Assembly (NCBI GenBank): GCA_934615235.1
Contig: CAKTTL010000068.1
Coordinates: 1 to 15,571 of the forward strand
From: an uncultured Clostridia bacterium
GTDB lineage: Bacteria; Bacillota; Clostridia; Christensenellales; Aristaeellaceae
Direction: 5' to 3'
DNA length: 15,571 nucleotides
Under the pieces are notes generated by a model. That model was not told the DNA's origin and searched no databases. It worked only from the letters and a program-made list of their open reading frames with translations. Shown piece by piece: positions 1 to 7,542 of this stretch; the stretch's first letter is position 1, and each line of letters opens with the position of its first letter. A program made the translations under genes and the position numbers.

Positions 1-150
1 CAATCGTCGCATGCTCCCTACCGGTCGCCTGCTCGTTTCGTGCCGCGCCTTCGGCTCGCTGAATCGGCCACTGGCCGCGCTCGCCTCCGGCGCTCACAGC
101 CCCCCTCCTCTAAGAAAGCCGCTTTTATCGGTTGGATGTTAGGGGGTTTA
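1..150. other. GC-rich non-coding edge segment with nested short palindromes
   Basis: I see no convincing gene here. Three perfect or near-perfect mini-hairpins lie within 46 bases: GCC-TTC-GGC at 47-55, GGCCA-C-TGGCC at 66-76 and CGCC-TCC-GGCG at 82-92. The short open frames crossing the segment are arginine-, serine- and proline-rich, lack ribosome binding sites, and look like translated structured DNA. A frame open from the left edge of the plus strand to a stop just before 150 cannot be excluded as the tail of a gene starting outside the window. A dispersed repeat or the end of a structured element is an alternative. Confidence 0.4.
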
Positions 151-152
151 TA

Positions 153-196
153 AAAAAACGGATCTGCTTCCCTTTCGGACAGCAGATCCGTTTTTT
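153..196 (-). terminator. Strong intrinsic terminator of the mrp-cupin operon, probably bidirectional
   Basis: A perfect 16-bp stem (arms 153-168 and 181-196) encloses a 12-base loop. The core arm is CGGATCTGCT, and the outer six pairs are A/T, so a U-run follows the stem on either strand. It starts 12 bases beyond the cupin stop codon on the minus strand. It would also stop plus-strand transcription entering from the left edge. Confidence 0.88.
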
Positions 197-207
197 GATG
201 CTGTTTT

Positions 208-540
208 TCAGAATACGACAACCAGCAGCATTTTGAACTTTTCCTCGCCAAACACCGCGTGCGGATGGCCCGCGGGCATGACGATGGATTCGCCTTCATG
301 CAGCAGATAATCCACACCGTCGATGGTGATGCGGCCCACGCCGTCCAGGCAGGTGACGAACGCGTCGCCGCCCGAAGCGTGCGTGCTGATTTCCTCGTGT
401 TTATCGAAGGAGAAAAGCGTCACGCTCACGGCCCGGTTCTGCGCCAGCGTCTTGCTGACGACCTGACCGTCCTGATAGCTGATCTGATCCTTCAGCGTGA
501 GCACCTCGGCTTTGCTGATGTTTTTCATGATTTCGGCCAT
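208..540 (-). CDS. Small single-domain cupin protein
   Basis: This 110-residue protein is about the size of a single cupin beta-barrel. The C-terminal half carries the cupin pattern: HEEISTHASGGDAFV, a glycine turn (DGVGRITIDG), then the second motif GESIVMPAGHPHAV with its P-x-G-x-x-H core. The first motif keeps one clear histidine and has Asp where the usual metal-binding Glu would be, so metal binding is plausible but not certain. There is no signal peptide, so it should be cytosolic. The ATG is preceded by AAGGAG at 7-base spacing, and that ribosome binding site directly abuts the stop codon of the Mrp-type ATPase upstream, so the two genes are almost certainly co-transcribed. A strong hairpin follows. 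The substrate is unknown; such small cupins can be sugar-isomerase-like, dioxygenase-like or only ligand-binding. Confidence 0.85.
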   Translation of the reverse strand: MAEIMKNISKAEVLTLKDQISYQDGQVVSKTLAQNRAVSVTLFSFDKHEEISTHASGGDAFVTCLDGVGRITIDGVDYLLHEGESIVMPAGHPHAVFGEEKFKMLLVVVF

Positions 541-552
541 ACTGCGTCTCCT

Positions 553-1392
553 TTACTTGTCCGTTTTGAGAAGACCGGCAAGTTTGCCCACCAGCGGCTG
601 CAGCCAGTCGCCTTCGAATTCCTCAATCTCGCCCGCGTCCATGTTCGCAGCCAGACGGCTGTCCATCGGGATGCGGCAGACGGTATCGATGCCGTGCGCC
701 TGCGCGGCTTCCGCGGCGTGGCTCGCGCCGAAAATTTCATGCTTCTCGCCGCAGTCCGGGCAGACGAAATACGACATGTTTTCGACCAGTCCGAGCACCG
801 GCACGTTCATCATTTCCGCCATACGGACGCACTTTTCGACAATCTGTCCCACCAGCTCCTGCGGGCTGGTCACGACGACCACGCCGTCCACCGGCAGCGA
901 CTGGAACACCGTCAGCGGCACGTCGCCCGTTCCCGGAGGCATATCGACGAACAGGAAGTCCACGTCACCCCACATCACTTCCGTCCAGAACTGCGTGACC
1001 ATACCGGCGATGACCGGGCCGCGCCAGACGACCGGATCGGATTCGTCTTCCAGGAACATGTTGATGCTGATGATCTTCGTGCCCTTTTTCGTTTCCGCCG
1101 GGAAAACGCCGTCGTCCTGTCCCAGCGCCTTATCGTGCACGCCGAACGCCTTCGGGATCGACGGGCCGGTAATATCCGCGTCCATGACGGCGGATTTGAA
1201 CCCGGCGCGCTGCGCCGACACAGCCAGAAGGCTCGAGACCAAGGACTTGCCTACGCCGCCCTTGCCGCTGACCACGCCGATGACTTTTTTTACACGGCTC
1301 TTTGGGTTCGCCGGCTTGAGCATCGGCTCGGCTTCGCGCGAGCTGCAGTTTGCGCCGCACGTGCTGCAATCATGCGTACAGGTTTCACTCAT
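553..1392 (-). CDS. Mrp/NBP35-family P-loop ATPase (Fe-S cluster carrier)
   Basis: This 279-residue protein belongs to the Mrp/ApbC/NBP35 branch of the MinD/ParA-like ATPases, which in other organisms bind and pass on Fe-S clusters to apo-proteins in the cytosol. The deviant Walker A is GKGGVGKS (roughly residues 44-51). The switch region VDMPPGTGDVPLT follows, and the CPDC motif is at Cys211/Cys214, the pair that bridges a [4Fe-4S] cluster at the dimer interface. The N-terminus has a second cysteine cluster, C5-x3-C9-x2-C12-x3-C16, like the extra ferredoxin-like cluster of NBP35-type proteins and common in anaerobe homologues. The ATG follows AAGGAGGAA at good spacing. It is the first gene of a two-gene operon with the downstream cupin and has its own promoter candidate facing away from the peptidase gene. 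The family call is firm; the client proteins are unknown. Confidence 0.93.
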   Translation of the reverse strand: MSETCTHDCSTCGANCSSREAEPMLKPANPKSRVKKVIGVVSGKGGVGKSLVSSLLAVSAQRAGFKSAVMDADITGPSIPKAFGVHDKALGQDDGVFPAETKKGTKIISINMFLEDESDPVVWRGPVIAGMVTQFWTEVMWGDVDFLFVDMPPGTGDVPLTVFQSLPVDGVVVVTSPQELVGQIVEKCVRMAEMMNVPVLGLVENMSYFVCPDCGEKHEIFGASHAAEAAQAHGIDTVCRIPMDSRLAANMDAGEIEEFEGDWLQPLVGKLAGLLKTDK

Positions 1393-1445
1393 TTATGAAA
1401 TTCCTCCTTAGGGATTTTTGACCCTTGTTTTGCCTGCCAAACTAC

Positions 1446-1475
1446 AGTATACCACAAACCGCCCGCATTCTTCAA
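1446..1475 (-). promoter_or_regulatory. Candidate sigma-A promoter for the mrp-cupin operon
   Basis: On the minus strand TTGAAG (1470-1475) and TATACT (1446-1451) are separated by 18 bases, about 55 bases upstream of the Mrp start codon. Five of six bases match the consensus in the -10 box and four of six in the -35 box. Confidence 0.55.
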
Positions 1476-1480
1476 CCTCA

Positions 1481-1509
1481 TTGCGCCTTTGCGCGGCAAG
1501 TGATATAAT
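1481..1509 (+). promoter_or_regulatory. Sigma-A promoter for the Xaa-Pro peptidase gene
   Basis: TTGCGC (1481-1486) and a perfect TATAAT (1504-1509) are separated by exactly 17 bases, with a TG just upstream of the -10 box. The start codon at 1546 follows AAGGAG (1532-1537) at 8-base spacing. It is divergent from, and almost adjacent to, the promoter candidate for the mrp operon. Confidence 0.72.
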
Positions 1510-1545
1510 TCTTTTTAGAAAACGAATCCGAAAGGAGTTTTACAA

Positions 1546-2622
1546 ATGAAAAAACAACGGCTTGCCCGCGTGATCGCCGGAATGGAAAAAATGGGGCTGG
1601 AGCAGATTATCGTCTCCGCGCCCGCGTCGGTGTTCTACCTGACCGGCACGTGGATCGCGCCCGGCGAGCGCATGCTGGCGCTTTACATTACCGCGGACGG
1701 CAGCGCGACGCTGTACGCCAACCGCCTGTTCGCGCTGTCCGGCAGCGTGGACGTGCCGCTGGTTGAGTTCGACGACACGGACGATCCGGCGAAGCTGCTC
1801 GCCGCGGCGATGCGCCCCGGCAAAATCGGCATCGATAAATTCTGGCCCAGCCAGTTCACCATCCGCCTGATGGAAGCGCGCGGCGATATCCGTCCCGTGC
1901 TCGGCTCCGCGTGCGTGGACGACGCGCGCATGCGCAAGGACGCGGAAGAGCTGCAGCTTCTGCGCGAAAGCTCCGCGAAAAACGACCGGGCGACGGCTGC
2001 GGCGATTTCGGCGCTCTGCGCCGGAAAAACCGAAGCCGACGTCGCCGCGGCCTATCTCGCCGCCGCAAAAGCCGAGGGCGCGTCCGGCCCGAGCTTCGAG
2101 CCGCTGATCTGCTTCGGCGCGAACTGCGCCGAACCGCATCACGTCACCGACAGCGCGTCCACGCTGCGCGCGGGCGACTCGGTTATCATTGACGTGGGGC
2201 TGCGCTGGCAATCCTACGCGAGCGACATGACGCGCACCGTCTTCTTCGGCGCCGCGACGGACGAGCAGAAGCGCGTCTACGACCTCGTCTGCGCCGCCAA
2301 CGCCGCGGGCCGCGCCGCCGTGCGCCCCGGCCTTCCGCTGAGCGCCTTCGACCACGCCGCGCGCAAGGTCATCGAGGACGCGGGCTATGGAAAATACTTC
2401 ATCCACCGCACCGGCCATGGCATCGGCCTGCAGGAGCACGAGCCGCCGGATGTGAGCAGCGTCTCGGAAACGATCGCCGAGCCGGGCATGGTTTTCTCCA
2501 TCGAGCCCGGCATCTACCTGCCCGGCCGCTTCGGCGTGCGCGTAGAGGATCTCGTCGCCGTGACGGAGGACGGGGGCGAGACGCTCAACACGCTCGGGCG
2601 GGAGTTCCGGAGCATCCAATAA
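1546..2622 (+). CDS. M24-family Xaa-Pro peptidase (aminopeptidase P / prolidase type)
   Basis: This 358-residue cytosolic metallopeptidase is expected to cleave peptides or dipeptides at X-Pro bonds. The N-terminal creatinase-like domain (about residues 1-125) includes the typical 'ASVFYLTGT' strand. The C-terminal pita-bread catalytic domain carries all five expected metal ligands: Asp216 and Asp227 (DVGLRWQSYASDMTR), His291 (HRTGHGIGL), Glu320 (FSIEPGIYLPG) and Glu334 (GVRVEDLV). His298, in the LQEHE stretch, matches the conserved substrate-site histidine. Length and motif order are those of the monomeric Gram-positive Xaa-Pro peptidases. It has its own promoter and a hairpin after the stop codon, so it appears monocistronic. 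Aminopeptidase P and prolidase cannot be distinguished from sequence alone. It has no evident link to the neighbouring sugar genes. Confidence 0.94.
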   Translation: MKKQRLARVIAGMEKMGLEQIIVSAPASVFYLTGTWIAPGERMLALYITADGSATLYANRLFALSGSVDVPLVEFDDTDDPAKLLAAAMRPGKIGIDKFWPSQFTIRLMEARGDIRPVLGSACVDDARMRKDAEELQLLRESSAKNDRATAAAISALCAGKTEADVAAAYLAAAKAEGASGPSFEPLICFGANCAEPHHVTDSASTLRAGDSVIIDVGLRWQSYASDMTRTVFFGAATDEQKRVYDLVCAANAAGRAAVRPGLPLSAFDHAARKVIEDAGYGKYFIHRTGHGIGLQEHEPPDVSSVSETIAEPGMVFSIEPGIYLPGRFGVRVEDLVAVTEDGGETLNTLGREFRSIQ

Positions 2623-2635
2623 GCGGCGAAGGCGC

Positions 2636-2680
2636 AAAAAAACGACGCTTCCCATCCAGGCGGGGAGCGCCGTTTCTTAT
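2636..2680. terminator. Shared convergent terminator
   Basis: A 14-bp stem pairs 2640-2653 with 2662-2675 (AAACG...CTTCCC with GGGGAGCG...CGTTT), with one mismatch and one wobble, around an 8-base loop. A-rich and T-rich flanks on both sides make it usable by the Xaa-Pro peptidase gene (plus) and by the sugar operon ending at 2696 (minus). Confidence 0.8.
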
Positions 2681-2695
2681 TTGTCAGATTCTCAT

Positions 2696-3856
2696 TTACT
2701 TCGTCGCTTCGATCAGCTGATCGACCGGCGCAATGGCCAAATCCACGCGTCCCTGCGTGGTCGTGGTAAAGGTGACCATCGTATCGTTGAGGACGAAGCG
2801 CGGATGCGGGTCGATGTGGTAAATGCTGGGGCAGTCGGGCGTCCAGCCGTTGACGACGGGATTTCGCGTAACGAGGTAGACGATCTTGCCCGTTTCGGCA
2901 TTGTAGAAACGGACGAACGATTCGCAGCCGCGCCACCAGTCCAGACCCATGCACGGGTTGGAACCGTCGATGATGAAATACTTCTGATCTTTTGTCGCGT
3001 GGCCGTGCCAGGTACCGTTGCCGCCTTCAATCGGAATATGGCAGATGAGTTCCTGTTCGCCGCTGTCAAGCCAGTCGCGGACGATGTTGTGCGAGGAGCA
3101 GAAGAAGAAGCTCTTGCCGTCGGCCGCCCACCATTCATGCGTCGCGAAGTTATGGTACGGCTTCATCATGGTGCGGGTGCCGTCGCGGCGGATAATCTGC
3201 AGGCGCGGATACACGCCGTCGATCAGCGCGGGCAGCACATAATCGCCGACCTTCGGATCATAGCTGACCTCGTGCGCGACCATGCAAACGTCGCCGTCGA
3301 CGGGGTTGAGCTGCGCGTGGTTATACGGAATACCGGGCTCGGTGCGATACCATTCGTGATACTCGCCAGTCACCACATCGAACGTGCCGATGCTGCTGCC
3401 GAAAGCCGTCTGCAGGTCGGCGAGAATTTCGCGGCGATCCGGTGTGAAGGAGAGGTGCGTGCCGGCGGAACGCGTGCCCGCCTTGCGGGCGAATTCCGGC
3501 AGCCGGGCGATGCGCTGCGGCTTGTCGTCCGGATGCGGCGTGCGCATGAAGATGCCTTCGCTGCAGCCCCAGTAGACGTTGCCCGTCAGCGGATCAACCA
3601 TCCAGCCGCTGCCGGCGACCTCGGGATAATGATGCACTTCATCCGTGAGGAAATCGATTACACCGAGCGTATGACCGGCGGCCGGGGGATAAGCGCAATA
3701 GAACCACAGATAGCGCCCATCATCGGACCAGCCGGAATTGACGAAGTAAAACCCCTGCTGAATGGGGGCGAGATGCGTGCTGAGCACAGCGTACTTCATT
3801 CCGCTTTCAGCATCCACGTGCGTGGTAAAATGCCGGGAAGTAAAGGGCGTGTACAT
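2696..3856 (-). CDS. Oligogalacturonate lyase-like protein (PL22 beta-propeller family)
   Basis: This 386-residue protein has no signal peptide and is probably cytosolic. It is built of repeated propeller blades (for example WSDDGRYLWFYCAY, WWAADGKSFFFCS and YNAETGKIVYLV). The pattern resembles oligogalacturonate lyase, which cleaves short, often unsaturated, galacturonides to 5-keto-4-deoxyuronate in pectin breakdown. Residues that may form the metal/catalytic site are His180 and Gln182 in NHAQLNPVDGD, His240 in THEWWAADG, and His347/His351 in YHIDPHPRF; I assigned these by motif resemblance, not by alignment. The ATG follows AAAGGAG at good spacing. It is the last gene of an operon after two permeases and a binding protein, which suits an enzyme acting on the imported oligosaccharide. 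TolB-like propellers of unrelated function look similar, so the exact substrate is open. Confidence 0.75.
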   Translation of the reverse strand: MYTPFTSRHFTTHVDAESGMKYAVLSTHLAPIQQGFYFVNSGWSDDGRYLWFYCAYPPAAGHTLGVIDFLTDEVHHYPEVAGSGWMVDPLTGNVYWGCSEGIFMRTPHPDDKPQRIARLPEFARKAGTRSAGTHLSFTPDRREILADLQTAFGSSIGTFDVVTGEYHEWYRTEPGIPYNHAQLNPVDGDVCMVAHEVSYDPKVGDYVLPALIDGVYPRLQIIRRDGTRTMMKPYHNFATHEWWAADGKSFFFCSSHNIVRDWLDSGEQELICHIPIEGGNGTWHGHATKDQKYFIIDGSNPCMGLDWWRGCESFVRFYNAETGKIVYLVTRNPVVNGWTPDCPSIYHIDPHPRFVLNDTMVTFTTTTQGRVDLAIAPVDQLIEATK

Positions 3857-3879
3857 CGTTTTCTCTCCTTTGCTGAGCG

Positions 3880-3900
3880 GGGGCTTCAGCGCGAAGCCCC
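3880..3900 (-). other. Intercistronic stem-loop between binding protein and lyase genes
   Basis: A perfect 8-bp stem GGGGCTTC/GAAGCCCC with a 5-base loop lies just after the binding-protein stop codon. On the minus strand it is followed by CGCTCAGC and then the lyase ribosome binding site, with no T-run. It therefore looks like an mRNA-stabilising or partial-attenuation element and not a full terminator. Confidence 0.65.
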
Positions 3901-3918
3901 GCAGATTTGTTTTACAGC

Positions 3919-5592
3919 TTATTCAGCCAGCGCGTCGCGCTTGGCAACGGCGGCTTCGAGGTCAGCCAGACGCCAGGCGATGATATCCTCCGCGCCGAGG
4001 CCCTTCGCATCGGAAACCATCTGTTCCCAGATCGCGTCGAAGGCTTCGTCGGTTTCGGAATAGACCATCTGCCAGCTTGCGGCGACGATGACGTCGCGGA
4101 TCGCGTCGTTGGTCAGCTTCATCATGTCGTCCGGCTGCGTGGCGAAGGTATTCACATCCTGCAGCGGGCTGGTGCGATAGTAGCGGCCCTCCGCATCGAG
4201 CCAGTCGACCCACGTGTCGTAGCCGACGGTCTCATGCCATTTGAGATAGGTCGGAGCGGTCATGTTGAGCGCCTGGAATTCCTTCCAGCCGTTCATGTTG
4301 ACGGGGAGGAAGTTGCCATCCTTATCGGTATAGCTGGTCTTTACGCCGAAATGGGTAATCCAGGCCGTGTTCCAGAGAAGATACTCGGTGCCGTCGGAGA
4401 AGACAAAGGGCGTATTGTTTTTGATGCTTTCGATTTTCTTCTCGGACAGGTAAACGTGGCCGTCGTCAGCGACATACCACTGTTCGCCTTCCGGACCGGC
4501 GCGGAAAACGAGATAATCGTCAGGGTTGGCCAGCATATCGAGGAACTTCAGGCAGCCTTCCAGCTTGGCGGTTTTGGCGTTGATACCGATACCGACGGTG
4601 CCATAGGTTTTCATGTCCGGGTAATAGATGCGGGTATCGTCCAGCATGTACTGATAATACAGCTGACGCCAGCCGGGGTTGGTGCCGGAAGGAACCATGA
4701 CGTTACCCGCGTCCACCTTCGCCTTCTGGGTAGGACGGTCGAGGTTGATGGAATCGGGATCCATCAGGCCTTCGCGATAAAGCGTGTTGTACCACTTGAG
4801 GATTTCATGATACTTGCTGTCGCCGTCGAGGATAGATTTATAGGTGCCCTCGATCATGTTCGTTTCGATCATGTAGGGCAGGTTGAATACGTCGTAGCCG
4901 CACCAGAGATAAGGCATCTGCGCGTTGCCCCAGTAGGTGGTATCGGAACCAGAATTGAGCACGGTGCCGTAGTTCTTGTTCTGGTTCGTGCCGTTCGGGT
5001 TGCCGGAAGGATACTTTTCGAGCATCTGCTTCATCACGGGGATCATTTCCCAGATATCGTGGAACTCGGGGCAGCCGATGCCTTCGTAGAATTCCCAGTT
5101 CAGACGCAGCGCGTTGCGCTCGGTTTCATCGCCGGAACCGTCGGCCGTACCGACGCTGACAGGCATGAACCACAGCTCGCCCGTGCCGGCGCTCTTATAC
5201 TGGCGCACATAGTTCAGCGCGACAGGCAGATCCTGATTTGCCTGCACGTTGGGCATCTGGTCGAGATAGCCTTCGAGGTTGAGCAGCATGCCGGAATTGA
5301 TCATGGTTTCGTAGATATTTTCGTTCACGTACATGATATCCGGCAGATCGCCGCTGGCGAGGATGGCGTTGGTCTTGTCGTCGGAATAAGCCCAGACTTC
5401 GATTTCAAGGCCGTAATTCTTTGCGACGTAGTCGCCCATCCATCCGCTCAGCTTACCGCTGGTCAGGTTGCCGTTCTGCGGATAGAGGGTGATGGTGGTG
5501 AGCTTCTGTTCCTCAGCCGAGGCGAAGCTGGCCGCGGACAGCAGCATCACAAGCGCGAGCAGCAGCCCGAGGATCCGTTTGGTGGTCTTCAT
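3919..5592 (-). CDS. Extracellular solute-binding protein of a carbohydrate ABC importer (LplA/YtcQ-like)
   Basis: This 557-residue protein is the expected size for the large binding proteins that serve LplB/LplC-type permeases. An N-terminal signal (KTTKR, then a hydrophobic stretch at about 7-23) ends in Ala24-Ser25-Ala26, a good signal peptidase I site before Glu27. There is no lipobox cysteine, so it is predicted to be secreted without a lipid anchor, unusual for a monoderm binding protein. The mature part begins with the family-typical strand, then a LASGDLPDIMYV segment and many exposed tryptophans and tyrosines as expected for sugar stacking. The ATG follows GGGAGG at about 7 bases. 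It lies 51 bases after the LplC-type permease gene, and a stem-loop follows it. The ligand is inferred from the downstream lyase to be a pectic oligosaccharide, but the sequence alone does not prove it. Confidence 0.9.
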   Translation of the reverse strand: MKTTKRILGLLLALVMLLSAASFASAEEQKLTTITLYPQNGNLTSGKLSGWMGDYVAKNYGLEIEVWAYSDDKTNAILASGDLPDIMYVNENIYETMINSGMLLNLEGYLDQMPNVQANQDLPVALNYVRQYKSAGTGELWFMPVSVGTADGSGDETERNALRLNWEFYEGIGCPEFHDIWEMIPVMKQMLEKYPSGNPNGTNQNKNYGTVLNSGSDTTYWGNAQMPYLWCGYDVFNLPYMIETNMIEGTYKSILDGDSKYHEILKWYNTLYREGLMDPDSINLDRPTQKAKVDAGNVMVPSGTNPGWRQLYYQYMLDDTRIYYPDMKTYGTVGIGINAKTAKLEGCLKFLDMLANPDDYLVFRAGPEGEQWYVADDGHVYLSEKKIESIKNNTPFVFSDGTEYLLWNTAWITHFGVKTSYTDKDGNFLPVNMNGWKEFQALNMTAPTYLKWHETVGYDTWVDWLDAEGRYYRTSPLQDVNTFATQPDDMMKLTNDAIRDVIVAASWQMVYSETDEAFDAIWEQMVSDAKGLGAEDIIAWRLADLEAAVAKRDALAE

Positions 5593-5643
5593 GTTGTTTC
5601 CTCCCTGTGTTTTTTCTATCTCGTGGCGCTTTGCGCCATGAAA

Positions 5644-6549
5644 TCAACCTTTCACCGCGCCGATCATGATGCCCTTGACGTAATACTTCTGGATGAAGGG
5701 ATAGACCAGAATGATCGGGATGAGCACAATCGCCGTCAGCGTCATGCGTATGCCGGAGGGCGAAATCGACATGCTCTGCGCTTCGGGCAGGTCAATCTGC
5801 GCCGAGGCGGAAATGACCTGATTGAGCAGCTCGTAGAGCTGGAACTGCAGCGTATACAGCCGCGGGTTTGTCACATTCAGCTTGGTGGTAAAGAAATCGT
5901 TCCAGTGGTTGACGGCAATGAACAGCGCGATGGTCGCGATGATGGGCTTTTGCAGCGGCAGCACGATGGAAGCAAGCCGCCGCAGATATCCCGCGCCGTC
6001 GAGGTAGGCCGATTCCTCCAGCTCCGCCGGCATCGCCTCGATCGAGGTTTTGACGAGAATCATGTTGTAGGTGGAAACGAGGCCGGGAATGATGTAAATC
6101 CAAAAGGTGTTGAGCAGGCCGAGCATCTTATTGTTGAGATAGCCCGGAATAAGGCCTGCGGAGAAATACATCGTTATCACGACCAGCCGGTACCAGAACT
6201 TGCGGCCCCACATGTTCTCCTTCGTGAAGAAGTACGCCATATAGGACGTGCACAGCACGCTCAAAGCCGTGCCGAAAACCGTGCGCAGCACGCTGATTTT
6301 TGCCGAGTTGAGCAGGTTATCAACCTTCAGCACCTTGGCGTAATTCGTCAGCTGAAAGCCTTTGGGGTAAAGCGTCACCTGCCCGAGATCGACAAGATGC
6401 GAATCGCTGACGGTGGCGATGAGGAGATAATAAAACGGGTACGCGCACAGCAGCAGTACGAAGGTGAAAACGACGTAAGCGATGGCGTAGAAGATTTTGT
6501 CTTCGCGCGACGCGGCGATTTTGTTTTTCTTAACGCTGATTTCAGCCAT
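5644..6549 (-). CDS. Carbohydrate ABC transporter permease, LplC/YtcP type
   Basis: This 301-residue inner-membrane permease belongs to the MalG-like branch of carbohydrate uptake transporters. A short basic N-terminus (about 1-18) precedes the first membrane segment (about 20-43, FTFVLLLCAYPFYYLLIATV), followed by a large extracytoplasmic loop and further segments around 80-100, 120-165 and 200-220. The cytoplasmic EAA loop that docks the ATPase starts at Glu171 (EAMPAELEESAYLDGAG) and runs to about residue 200. The last segment (IVLIPIILVYPFIQKYY) ends in VKGIMIGAVKG, a C-terminus characteristic of this family. The ATG follows GGAGGGAG, 16 bases after the LplB-type gene, so the two are translated from the same transcript. 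It pairs with the LplB-type protein as a heterodimer. No ATP-binding subunit lies nearby. Confidence 0.94.
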   Translation of the reverse strand: MAEISVKKNKIAASREDKIFYAIAYVVFTFVLLLCAYPFYYLLIATVSDSHLVDLGQVTLYPKGFQLTNYAKVLKVDNLLNSAKISVLRTVFGTALSVLCTSYMAYFFTKENMWGRKFWYRLVVITMYFSAGLIPGYLNNKMLGLLNTFWIYIIPGLVSTYNMILVKTSIEAMPAELEESAYLDGAGYLRRLASIVLPLQKPIIATIALFIAVNHWNDFFTTKLNVTNPRLYTLQFQLYELLNQVISASAQIDLPEAQSMSISPSGIRMTLTAIVLIPIILVYPFIQKYYVKGIMIGAVKG

Positions 6550-6565
6550 CTTTTTCTCCCTCCGA

Positions 6566-7507
6566 TCAGAATACGCTCGTGCCGCGAACCTTCTTCGAGG
6601 CGGTGTTTGCCATCGTAAACAGCACCAGCGCGACGACGGATTTCATAATGCCGACAGCTACGCCGAAGGAAATCTGTCCGCTGCCAATGCCGAGGTTGTA
6701 AGTATACAGGTCGAGCACTTCGATATACTGCTTGTTCAGCGCGTTGCCGAAGGCCATATACTGGTCGATGCCCGTATTGAGGAAATTGCCGATGCTGATG
6801 ATGAGCAGCACGAAGAAGGTCGGAATCAGGTTGGGCAGCGTGATATGCCAGATGCGCTGCATCCGCCCCGCACCGTCAACCATCGCGGCCTCGTACAGGC
6901 TCGGATCGATGCCGGCGAGCGCCGAAAAATAGATGATCGCGTTCCAGCCGGTGGATTTCCAGGTCTGCAAAAGCACCTGCGTGAGCCAGACGTGCCGGTT
7001 GCTGGTAAGGATATTGACGCGCGAAGCCGCGCCCGCGTTTTGCAGGAGCGTGTTGATCAGGCCGTTCGAGCCGCACAGCGCCGTCGCCAGCGAAAACATG
7101 ATCACCCAACTGATAAAGTTAGGCAGCGTCGTGACGACCTGCACCAGCTTCTGATAACGCCTGGCCGGAATTTCGCTGAGAAAAACGGCGAAGAGCATCG
7201 GCAGCGGCGAGAAAAGATAGCCGAGCAGATGAATGCCGAAGGTATTGCGCAGGACGCGGAAAAGGTTGTTGCGCATGATGGGGTTGGTAAAAAGCAGCGT
7301 AAAATGATCAAGCCCTACAAATTTACACTGCGCCAGCTTCATGCCCGGCTTATACTGGAAGAACGCAAAGCTCCAGCCCCACAGAGGAATATAGCGGAAA
7401 AGGATAACAAACAGGATGCCGGGCAGCACGTACAGGAACAGCCTGAACGAATCGGCTTTCACGCCGCGCCGCCGGGAAAGATCCCGCGTTGGGGCAGGAT
7501 TGCGCAC
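6566..7507 (-). CDS. Carbohydrate ABC transporter permease, LplB/YteP type
   Basis: This 313-residue membrane protein is the MalF-like partner of the LplC-type permease. The first membrane segment (about 22-42) holds FLYVLPGILFVILFRYIPLWGW, typical of the family. The EAA loop starts at Glu206 (YEAAMVDGAGRMQRIWHITLP). The C-terminus has another hydrophobic segment around 280-300. The start is GTG at 7505-7507, chosen because AAAGGAG lies 9 bases upstream and no better ATG precedes it. It is the first gene of the importer-lyase operon, and its promoter is divergent from the regulator gene yesN. Expression is probably controlled by that neighbouring two-component pair. The operon lacks an ATPase; by analogy with Bacillus, a shared MsmX-type ATPase encoded elsewhere would power it. 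Confidence 0.93.
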   Translation of the reverse strand: MRNPAPTRDLSRRRGVKADSFRLFLYVLPGILFVILFRYIPLWGWSFAFFQYKPGMKLAQCKFVGLDHFTLLFTNPIMRNNLFRVLRNTFGIHLLGYLFSPLPMLFAVFLSEIPARRYQKLVQVVTTLPNFISWVIMFSLATALCGSNGLINTLLQNAGAASRVNILTSNRHVWLTQVLLQTWKSTGWNAIIYFSALAGIDPSLYEAAMVDGAGRMQRIWHITLPNLIPTFFVLLIISIGNFLNTGIDQYMAFGNALNKQYIEVLDLYTYNLGIGSGQISFGVAVGIMKSVVALVLFTMANTASKKVRGTSVF

Positions 7508-7542
7508 GTTGCTTCACTCCTTTGTTTTCTTTCGATAGAAAC

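Noticed and set aside
18..317. Minus-strand frame running from inside the cupin gene into the left edge
   Set aside because: It overlaps the cupin gene out of frame, passes through its terminator, and becomes an Arg-rich tail in palindromic DNA.
259..1411. Two long plus-strand open frames opposite the cupin and Mrp-type genes
   Set aside because: They have low-complexity Arg/His/Asp-rich or Ser/Thr-rich composition, no ribosome binding site, and lie fully over well-recognised minus-strand genes.
1540..2655. Minus-strand open frame of about 370 codons opposite the Xaa-Pro peptidase
   Set aside because: It is Arg/Ala/Gly-rich with no domain; the plus strand has a complete peptidase with promoter and ribosome binding site.
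3907..6618. A plus-strand open frame of about 900 codons antisense to the binding protein and permease genes
   Set aside because: It is an antisense shadow. The minus-strand frames have clear families, signal peptide, membrane segments and ribosome binding sites; the plus frame has no ribosome binding site and no recognisable domain. GC-rich third positions often keep opposite frames open.
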